The notes under the pieces: model-generated | The model's input: the letters and a program-made list of their open reading frames with translations, nothing else | Database searches by the model: none | What the model was told of the DNA's origin: nothing | Translations under genes and position numbers: made by a program | Shown: one piece after another, positions 23,956-29,815 of the stretch | How positions within the stretch are numbered: position 1 is the stretch's first letter | How the letters are laid out: each line of letters opens with the position of its first letter | Assembly: GCA_002381945.1 (NCBI GenBank) | Contig: DFXY01000003.1 | Span: forward strand, 1,125 to 30,939 | Origin: Bacteriovoracaceae bacterium UBA4096 | Lineage (GTDB): Bacteria; Bdellovibrionota; Bacteriovoracia; Bacteriovoracales; Bacteriovoracaceae | Reading direction: 5' to 3' | Length of the DNA: 29,815 nucleotides

Positions 23956-25238
23956 GCAAGATCCTTTGCTAATCTTATGCCGGAGTACTGCCACCGCATA
24001 TGTGGATAATAGAAGTTTCGGTAAGTTGGCCGGTAATGTGATTTAGGAGTTACACAACTTCCTCCTCTTAAAACGAACTGATTGCACATAAATTTTTCAT
24101 TATATTCTGAAAGTCCTGCCTGGAATTTTTCATATCTGGGATATGGTAAGTAAGCACTTGATGTCCATTCCCATAGACATCCATGAATCTGAGAGAAAAA
24201 TTCATGATCCTCAAAAGCAGGTTCGGGCTCAAAATATCCCTGATCTAAAAATGAGCAATCACTTTTTTCCATTTTGGCAGCTGTTTCCCATTCATATTCA
24301 GTGGGAAGTCTTGCGCCCTTCCATTTTGCAAAGGCCATCGCTTCATAATAACTTACATGCACTACAGGTGCTGCGAGGTCTAAGGGCATCATGCCACCAA
24401 GAGTGAAAGTCCACCACTTTTGCCCGTCTTTTTCCCAATACAAAGGGTGTTTCCAATTTTCTTTTTCTTTTAAATCCCAACCATCTGACAGCCATAACAT
24501 TGGGTTTTCATAGCCTCCTTCTTCAATGAAGGCGACATACTCATCGTTAGTGACAAGGTGAGAAGAAAGCATGCAGGATTCAATCCACTGGTTATGAATG
24601 TCTTTTTCATTATCATAAGCAAATTCGGTAGTTTTTTTATCAACACCAATCTTTACAATACCAGAAGGAATGTTTTGCCAGACCATCTCAGCAGAGACAT
24701 AGGACCCATGTGAATGTTCTGGATTATATTTGGGCCTTAACGGATTCTCAAAAAAGTTCCTCTTGATATCCATCAATAAAAGCTCCTGATGCTGTTGCTC
24801 ATGATTGATACCTAGCTCAATGCAACTTCTAATTTCATTAAATCTTACTTCATCCAGGGCCTCCACTTGAGCAACTACTGCCTGAGTAATAGCATGACGA
24901 TAATCCATAATTTCAGAGACGGAGGGTCTAGAGAGCGAATTGCGCTTAATTTTCGGGAGATATTTTCCTGAACTCCTGTAATAGGAATTAAACAGGAAAC
25001 TGTACTCGGCACGGTATGGTTCATAACTTTTCCGAATTCTTCTTAAAACGAAGTTCTCAAAGAACCATGAAGTGTGTGCAAGATGCCATTTAGGTGGACT
25101 TGTATCTTCTGTTACAGCAATAACAAAGTCCTCGTAGACAAGGGGTCTTGTTAGTTCTTCGGTCATTTTCCTGACTGTCAAAAACTGTTCGATTATTGTT
25201 TGTTTTTGATAATGAGAATGATCTTTTGTTAACCCCAT
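23952..25238 (-). CDS. egtB: Ergothioneine synthase EgtB (non-heme iron sulfoxide synthase)
   Basis: A 428-residue EgtB. The N-terminal DinB-like domain supplies the iron ligands: His55 (AHTSWFFE) and the HExxHxE-type block HEQQHQE (His146, His150). The C-terminal FGE-type domain runs from about 200, with VSYYEAMAFAKWKGARLPTE and GGSCVTPKSHYRP. It joins hercynine with a thiol donor and oxygen. The length fits bacterial EgtB, and the neighbouring egtD fixes the pathway rather than ovothiol. No egtA, egtC or egtE lies here, so the donor could be cysteine itself and the lyase may be elsewhere. The ATG overlaps the previous stop by one base; GGAGA precedes it. Confidence 0.94.
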   Translation of the reverse strand: MGLTKDHSHYQKQTIIEQFLTVRKMTEELTRPLVYEDFVIAVTEDTSPPKWHLAHTSWFFENFVLRRIRKSYEPYRAEYSFLFNSYYRSSGKYLPKIKRNSLSRPSVSEIMDYRHAITQAVVAQVEALDEVRFNEIRSCIELGINHEQQHQELLLMDIKRNFFENPLRPKYNPEHSHGSYVSAEMVWQNIPSGIVKIGVDKKTTEFAYDNEKDIHNQWIESCMLSSHLVTNDEYVAFIEEGGYENPMLWLSDGWDLKEKENWKHPLYWEKDGQKWWTFTLGGMMPLDLAAPVVHVSYYEAMAFAKWKGARLPTEYEWETAAKMEKSDCSFLDQGYFEPEPAFEDHEFFSQIHGCLWEWTSSAYLPYPRYEKFQAGLSEYNEKFMCNQFVLRGGSCVTPKSHYRPTYRNFYYPHMRWQYSGIRLAKDLA

Positions 25239-26731
25239 TATTTCTCCATTAAATCTGACAATGCCGGACCTTCAATCACTTTTCCCTTAGTGTTAAACCT
25301 GCTGCCATGACAAGGACAGTCCCAGGTTTTTTCAATATCATTCCAATGAACGATGCCTCCAAGATGAGTACAAACAGCAGATTTTTTTTCAAAATGATCG
25401 GCATCATGATAAAAGCAAGTTTTAGAAACTCCCTCTCTGATTAAACTGCCGGTATCTAGCGGAATTTCATCCAACGACTTGACGTCGGAAGGTGTAACCC
25501 AATCCGTGTACTGTCGGGCCACATTCAAATTCTCCATAACAAAGTCTTTAATACCATTCACAGGTGGGCGGGAAGGATCAAACACTCTGGACCAAGGATT
25601 CTCAGTTTCTTCAATGAGATCAGGAATAATTTTTGATGCAATTGCGGCCGAAGTCATACCAATCCCCGACTCTCCGGTTGAGATGTAAACATTCTTTTCA
25701 AGACCTGGATTTTTTCCAATGAATCCAATTTGATCCATTGGTTCAAACACCTGCCCTGACCAGCGATAGACAACTTCATTCACAAAATTAAATTTCTTCC
25801 GTACCCATTCTTCCAATTTCAGGAATGGATCGGCCGAAGATCCCTGACCAGTCCGATGATCCTCACCTCCAACGACTAAAGTATCATCCACAAAACGTAT
25901 GTAATGATAAGGATCTTCAGTATCCCAGAGTAAGCAGGATTCTTTGATTGGTTCCGATACTTTAAAGGCCATGGCATACGTACGATAAGCGAACTGTCGT
26001 GTATGAATATGGAATCTGTTATTTACCGGGGTATTGGTGGCGACAATTAAATTTTTTGCTTGAATATGATGATCAGAATCGGTTAAGAGTAACCAGTTTT
26101 CCCTGTCCTCTTGTCTTATATCCTTGATGTGAGTCCCTTCAAAGATTATGCCGCCTAATTCAGTAAATGCCACGACAAGTCCGCGAATGTATTTTAATGG
26201 ATTAAATTGAGCTTGATTCTCAAAACGAAGTGCAGGAAGTGTCTCATTCAATAGAGGAGTTCGGTCCACCCATTCTAACTGGGCCCCACATGACCTGGCG
26301 GACTCAAGTTCATCCAGCATTTTATTTCTATCAAAATTTTCACCTTGGAAAAGATAACCATCAAGCCGTTTAAAATCACAATCAATCTTTAAATTTTTAA
26401 CATTCTCTTCAAGGATATCAATTGCACTCCGATGAGCGTCGTAAAAGATACTGACTGTTTTTTCATCATGAATTTTTTTAAGTTCTTTAAACTGCTCTTC
26501 TAGTTGGCATGTAAGATGAGCAGTGGTTCTTCCTGTCTGCCCTGAACCAATTCTGAAAGCTTCTACTAAGACTACTTTATGGCCTCTTCTGGCCATTTCA
26601 TACGCAACAGATATTCCGGTGATTCCACCGCCGATAATGCAGGTTTCAGTTTTTTGATTATTTTTTATGGAATCGAAGTGTGGCAAGTTGATATCCTGCC
26701 ACACCGACTCTGTTCTGTCTTTTATACTCAT
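25238..26731 (-). CDS. DAO-type flavoprotein with C-terminal Rieske [2Fe-2S] domain
   Basis: A 497-residue fusion. Residues 30-400 form a D-amino-acid-oxidase-like FAD domain (ETCIIGGGITGISVAYEMA, then VLVEA). Residues 435-497 form a Rieske domain with CTHLGG (Cys454, His456) and CPCHGS (Cys472, His475) as cluster ligands. The layout resembles the B. subtilis YhfW group of unknown substrate. It has no signal peptide. Start: GAGGAGA just before the ATG, in a four-base overlap with the DUF4383 gene; the end overlaps egtB. The substrate is unknown; amino-acid or amine oxidation linked to thiol or iron chemistry is possible. Confidence 0.92.
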   Translation of the reverse strand: MSIKDRTESVWQDINLPHFDSIKNNQKTETCIIGGGITGISVAYEMARRGHKVVLVEAFRIGSGQTGRTTAHLTCQLEEQFKELKKIHDEKTVSIFYDAHRSAIDILEENVKNLKIDCDFKRLDGYLFQGENFDRNKMLDELESARSCGAQLEWVDRTPLLNETLPALRFENQAQFNPLKYIRGLVVAFTELGGIIFEGTHIKDIRQEDRENWLLLTDSDHHIQAKNLIVATNTPVNNRFHIHTRQFAYRTYAMAFKVSEPIKESCLLWDTEDPYHYIRFVDDTLVVGGEDHRTGQGSSADPFLKLEEWVRKKFNFVNEVVYRWSGQVFEPMDQIGFIGKNPGLEKNVYISTGESGIGMTSAAIASKIIPDLIEETENPWSRVFDPSRPPVNGIKDFVMENLNVARQYTDWVTPSDVKSLDEIPLDTGSLIREGVSKTCFYHDADHFEKKSAVCTHLGGIVHWNDIEKTWDCPCHGSRFNTKGKVIEGPALSDLMEK

Positions 26732-27360
26732 ATTCTCCTCTCAAATTCTGAGCGTCTCTGGGAGTCACTTTTCCGGTTGACATCAGATCGGCCGAGTTCG
26801 ACATCTGGTAGACTCGACTCAGAATTTGGAAGATCTGCATTTGACCGGGAATTGCGAATGGTGAAATTAGAACGTCCACGCCCTTCCTCTACTCTGTGCC
26901 CCGCTTCTGCGCGACTTCTTCTGAACGCATAAGCAGTAATAAGAAAAACTGCCGAGATAAGAATATGAACGGTATGATCAGCTGAACCTAACTCAAGCGC
27001 ATTGGGAATGATTCTTAAAAGATTCTCATCGGCTTCCATGTGGCCAACTCCCGGATAACCTGGTTCACCGAATATAAATCCTGCAATCCCCAATAATCCA
27101 TAAAGGGCCCCGAAACCTATACAGAAATTATAAGCTTTTCGTGTATTATCCGCGTAGCCAAACCATAAAGCGAGAGCTCCAGAAGCCAGATGGATAAAAT
27201 TGTGTGCAAGGCTTAAGTGCATATTCAAAAATCCTGGCATTATAATTCCGGCCAATCCTACAATTACGAACAAGACTCCCATACCAATACAAATTTTCTG
27301 TGTCATCGTCCTGGGGCTCGTCATATGATGTGGACGCCGTGGATTCATTACTGTCGCCAT
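26728..27360 (-). CDS. DUF4383-like four-helix membrane protein
   Basis: A 210-residue inner-membrane protein with four hydrophobic helices at about 24-44, 50-68, 78-96 and 128-146, with HNFIHLASGALALWFGY typical of DUF4383. The C-terminal 60 residues are hydrophilic and rich in Ser, Arg and Glu (NSRSNADLPNSESSLPDVEL inside), probably disordered in the cytoplasm. The tail is longer than expected for the family. AAGGAG lies before the ATG. It sits between the hemerythrin gene (34 bases) and the flavoprotein gene (four-base overlap). Function unknown. Confidence 0.85.
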   Translation of the reverse strand: MATVMNPRRPHHMTSPRTMTQKICIGMGVLFVIVGLAGIIMPGFLNMHLSLAHNFIHLASGALALWFGYADNTRKAYNFCIGFGALYGLLGIAGFIFGEPGYPGVGHMEADENLLRIIPNALELGSADHTVHILISAVFLITAYAFRRSRAEAGHRVEEGRGRSNFTIRNSRSNADLPNSESSLPDVELGRSDVNRKSDSQRRSEFERRI

Positions 27361-27394
27361 AACCTACTCCTTGTTATAAAGGGAGAATGAGTAG

Positions 27395-28012
27395 CTAGTG
27401 CTGCATGTTCTCCACTACTTTGTCCATTTTGCTTAAAAAAATTCTTGAGTCTTTTTCAATTGATTCTTTCCATTCAATAAGTTCTCCAGTCAGATCCGGA
27501 TAGGCCGCTAGTTCTTCAAAGGTAAACTTTCTTAGCTTCATGAAATCCCGGCCGATTTCTTCAAGAATATAATCTGGTAACACTTCTTTCATTTTTGGAA
27601 GCATTTCGCTTTCTTCTTCCATCAAATGAAGTTTCACCATTTCAGCTAACACTTTCAGTTCTGCTTGTACTTCATCCTTTAAGCTCTTTGAGTTATGTAT
27701 CTTTCGTTTCAAAGTTTTGATCTTATTATCAATAATACTGTGTTCAATTTCTGCTTCCAGGATATTGAAGTGTAGCTCTTCATTTGTTTTTAAAGGAGCG
27801 TATACGGCTTTCTTCTCTGCATGTGAATGAAGATACAGAACATCCAGAAAAATGCTGGCCTTTGATAATTTTTCGGATTTTTTAGCGTGTTGATTGGTAA
27901 GAACGTCAATACATTCCTTAATGATAAGGTGATCCGTGAGAATCAATTCAAGTACAGTCAGGCCTATGACATCAGAAAAGGTCTGATGAACCACCTTATT
28001 CTTTTTTGTCAT
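27395..28012 (-). CDS. Hemerythrin HHE domain protein
   Basis: A 205-residue helical protein with a hemerythrin-like di-iron site: ILTDHLIIKE, HSHAEKKAVY, EAEIEHSIID and HLMEEESEMLP supply the His/Glu ligands. Relatives bind oxygen or nitric oxide, or handle iron under stress. There is no signal peptide. The start at 28012 is preferred: AGGAGG lies seven bases upstream; a frame opening at 28045 adds 11 unlikely residues. First gene of the eight-gene redox operon and divergent from the universal stress protein gene, which fits a stress theme. Confidence 0.9.
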   Translation of the reverse strand: MTKKNKVVHQTFSDVIGLTVLELILTDHLIIKECIDVLTNQHAKKSEKLSKASIFLDVLYLHSHAEKKAVYAPLKTNEELHFNILEAEIEHSIIDNKIKTLKRKIHNSKSLKDEVQAELKVLAEMVKLHLMEEESEMLPKMKEVLPDYILEEIGRDFMKLRKFTFEELAAYPDLTGELIEWKESIEKDSRIFLSKMDKVVENMQH

Positions 28013-28142
28013 CTTTTTACCTCCTGCCTGCTCCGAGACAATCATTCATTAAGCAAGCATGGGGCCAATGATGCACGACTTGAAGTAGTGAGAACCACAT
28101 CTTTATGTTATTAGCATAAACCAGGCCGTGGAGGTTTGCCCC

Positions 28143-28168
28143 GAGTGATATAACTCTTTTAGTCACTC
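28143..28168. promoter_or_regulatory. Dyad between the hemerythrin and UspA genes
   Basis: GAGTGA and TCACTC in inverted order, 14 bases apart, in the 219-base divergent region that must hold promoters of both the redox operon and the stress-protein gene. A shared operator is possible; the wide spacing makes it weak. Confidence 0.25.
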
Positions 28169-28231
28169 AGTTTTAATCTGCTTCATGTCTTCTTCTTGCT
28201 ATGAGATAGTTTCTTTTCCAGGAGGTTTCTT

Positions 28232-28717
28232 ATGCGCCCTCAAAAAATTGCTATTGCTCTACCACTCGAAGAAACATTACTGGGACCACTGCATGAATGG
28301 GGACGAAAGTTTGACTTTACACACGTTCAAAGCGTTCACTTCATCCATGTTGTAAAAAAGAATATTACTCCCCTGGAATTTGGTCTGGTAGAATCGCCTG
28401 ACGATGGGACATACGAAGAAATGGTCCCGACATTAAAAAAATTCCTAAAAGAAGAGGCCCGAAAGATTATTCCTGCTGCCTATTCCGGAAAAATTGAATT
28501 TCATATCACTAAAGATTTTCATCCGGAGGAAGAGGTCATTGATATTCTGAAAAATATCCAGGCCACATTGATTGTAGTTGCCACTCGTGGGAAACATGGA
28601 TTTGAAGGGTTATTTCACAGTTCCTTTACTGACTATATGGTTAAATTCGCCCCCTGTGATGTCTTTGTTGTAAGGCCTGAGATACCAACGACCGAGCATT
28701 TTACTCAAGCACCTTAA
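28232..28717 (+). CDS. Universal stress protein (UspA family)
   Basis: A 161-residue Usp-fold protein: IAIALPLEETLLGPLHEWG at the start, VHFIHVV strand, LIVVATRGKHGFEGL and the final APCDVFVVRP. The ATP motif GxxG-9x-G(S/T) is only partly kept: the expected LGSV is FHSS, so ATP binding is uncertain. AGGAGG lies six bases before the ATG. Divergent from the hemerythrin gene, consistent with oxygen/redox stress. Cytoplasmic. Confidence 0.92.
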   Translation: MRPQKIAIALPLEETLLGPLHEWGRKFDFTHVQSVHFIHVVKKNITPLEFGLVESPDDGTYEEMVPTLKKFLKEEARKIIPAAYSGKIEFHITKDFHPEEEVIDILKNIQATLIVVATRGKHGFEGLFHSSFTDYMVKFAPCDVFVVRPEIPTTEHFTQAP

Positions 28718-28781
28718 CTCCCCAATAAATCTCATCTATAGATTGGACCTCAAAATGCCGATAGCATAATGGGAGTTCCAA

Positions 28782-29815
28782 ATGAAGTTCGGGTTGTCAC
28801 TAATCATCCTTATCCTATGCATAAGCTGCGTGAAAGACGATGGCACAGTCTCACGTCCACAAGCTGGCAGCACTGGTGGGACAGGTGGTGGGAATACCGG
28901 TGGAAGCTCAGAAACTCAGGAAGATCCCCTCGCCCTTTATGCCTGGCACTTAGATAATACCGGTCAAAGTTCTTTCAGTTCATATCCTGGAAATTCTGGT
29001 CATGACATCAATCTTAAACCAGTGCATGAGCAGTTAAACATATTAGGCAGAGGGATCAGAATTGCTGTTTCAGATACCGGTGTTGATATTGATCATCCAG
29101 ACCTTATCAATAATACTCTGGCCAGTGAGCATCGCAATTACTCATTTAATAATTCGCTTTACTGGCACAACACCAGCCCCTTACCTTCCAATGGCGATTA
29201 CCATGGGACATCGGTTGCTGGACTTTCCTCCGCCACAGGCTGGAACGGAATTGGCTCAAGAGGAGTGGCACCGGCCTCGAAGTTCTCGGCGTTTCGCTAT
29301 ATTTATTCGCCATCATCTTCTGAGACTGATGAATCCCGACTGGCAAAGTACCTTGATCAGATGACAGGTGACTTTGACATTTTCAACTATAGCTATGGGT
29401 ATTCAGACACCATCTTTCACACAGAAGACTTAACTGCAGAAGAAGCGCTTCTTGTCGGAATTAACAATGGACGAGATGGTAAAGGTTCATTGTATGTTCA
29501 ATCAGCAGGTAACGGATACGCTGCCAGCTACCTGGTGTGCCTTCCCAGCACTGATCCAGACTGTGTTATAAAATCTGCTGCCAATACAAATGCTCACAGT
29601 AATCTTGCTTCTCCCTATAAAGTTATTGTGGCAGCGGTCAATGCAGAAGGATATTCTGCCAGCTATTCAACACCTGGAAGTGGAATTTGGATCTCAGCTC
29701 CGGGGGGCGAGGATGGACTCATTGAGCCTGCTATGATCACCTCTGACATCCAGGGATGTAACGCTGGGGCCAGTTATCGTGATATTAATCAGACAAAATT
29801 TAATTATGGCTCTCA
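28782..29815 (+). CDS. Subtilisin/kexin-like serine protease lipoprotein (partial, 3' end missing)
   Basis: An open frame of 344 codons runs off the window. The N-terminus is a lipoprotein signal with lipobox CISC (Cys16), then a Gly/Thr-rich linker (AGSTGGTGGGNTGG). The peptidase S8 domain starts at about residue 50 with YAWHLDNTGQ, a kexin-like opening, then AVSDTGVDIDHPDL (catalytic Asp), DYHGTSVAG (catalytic His), NYSYGYS and the oxyanion SAGNG. The catalytic Ser (GTSxA/P) lies beyond the window. GGGAG lies six bases upstream of the ATG. A surface-anchored processing or degradative protease is expected. Confidence 0.9.
   Translation, partial: MKFGLSLIILILCISCVKDDGTVSRPQAGSTGGTGGGNTGGSSETQEDPLALYAWHLDNTGQSSFSSYPGNSGHDINLKPVHEQLNILGRGIRIAVSDTGVDIDHPDLINNTLASEHRNYSFNNSLYWHNTSPLPSNGDYHGTSVAGLSSATGWNGIGSRGVAPASKFSAFRYIYSPSSSETDESRLAKYLDQMTGDFDIFNYSYGYSDTIFHTEDLTAEEALLVGINNGRDGKGSLYVQSAGNGYAASYLVCLPSTDPDCVIKSAANTNAHSNLASPYKVIVAAVNAEGYSASYSTPGSGIWISAPGGEDGLIEPAMITSDIQGCNAGASYRDINQTKFNYGS

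Noticed and set aside
28769..28957. Alternative plus-strand frame of 62 codons
   Set aside because: It overlaps the start of the subtilisin-like lipoprotein gene, which has a signal peptide, lipobox and protease motifs in another frame.
29062..29364. Plus-strand frame of 100 codons inside the protease gene
   Set aside because: Out-of-frame shadow of the peptidase S8 domain containing the catalytic Asp and His in the other frame.
1..29815. CRISPR arrays, tRNA or rRNA genes, prophage
   Set aside because: No regularly spaced repeats, no cloverleaf or rRNA-like sequence and no phage structural genes were seen on reading both strands.

Overview
The window looks like chromosome of a free-living or predatory Gram-negative bacterium. 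Base composition is moderately AT-rich (about 40% G+C by eye). Many products are secreted, lipidated or envelope-associated: several lipoproteins, a subtilisin-type protease, an exported HNH nuclease and two metzincin-like proteases. The style of the genes suggests the Bdellovibrionota (Bacteriovorax/Peredibacter type). That placement is an inference from gene content; there is no rRNA or other marker to confirm it. No tRNA, rRNA, CRISPR or prophage was seen.

Layout. 1-5.3 kb (minus strand): small envelope-type proteins, a Cys/Met-metabolism PLP enzyme, a stand-alone SET-domain protein whose gene overlaps that of an exported metzincin-like protease, and an isolated, degenerate OmpR-type response regulator with its own terminator. 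5.4-10.4 kb: mixed singletons (a lipoprotein, a hotdog thioesterase, a PEBP/YbhB protein, a periplasmic protein and a zinc alcohol dehydrogenase). A complete IS1-like insertion sequence sits exactly between the stop codons of two convergent genes. 10.5-17.5 kb (plus strand): a two-gene operon of a nucleotidyltransferase-BON fusion and a metallophosphoesterase; a second metzincin paralogue coupled to a small Cys-rich exported protein; an OmpR/histidine-kinase pair; a KdpD-like orphan kinase; and an exported HNH nuclease. 17.5-20.4 kb (minus): the glyoxylate-shunt operon aceB-aceA. 20.5-28.0 kb (minus): a small HExxH protein, then a tightly packed eight-gene unit (hemerythrin, DUF4383 membrane protein, DAO-Rieske oxidoreductase, EgtB, EgtD, SOUL protein, DUF748/AsmA-like protein, OmpA-like lipoprotein) closed by a strong terminator. 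28.2-29.8 kb (plus): a UspA-family protein and the 5' part of a subtilisin/kexin-like lipoprotein protease that runs off the window.

How the genes fit together. The eight-gene unit reads as an oxidative-stress and iron-redox operon built around ergothioneine synthesis (EgtD trimethylates histidine, EgtB adds sulfur), with other iron or flavin proteins and envelope proteins co-transcribed. aceBA would let the cell grow on acetate or fatty acids. The most unusual pair is the nucleotidyltransferase-BON fusion translationally coupled to a calcineurin-type phosphoesterase. It could be a modify/remove-nucleotide system, but its substrate cannot be read from the sequence.
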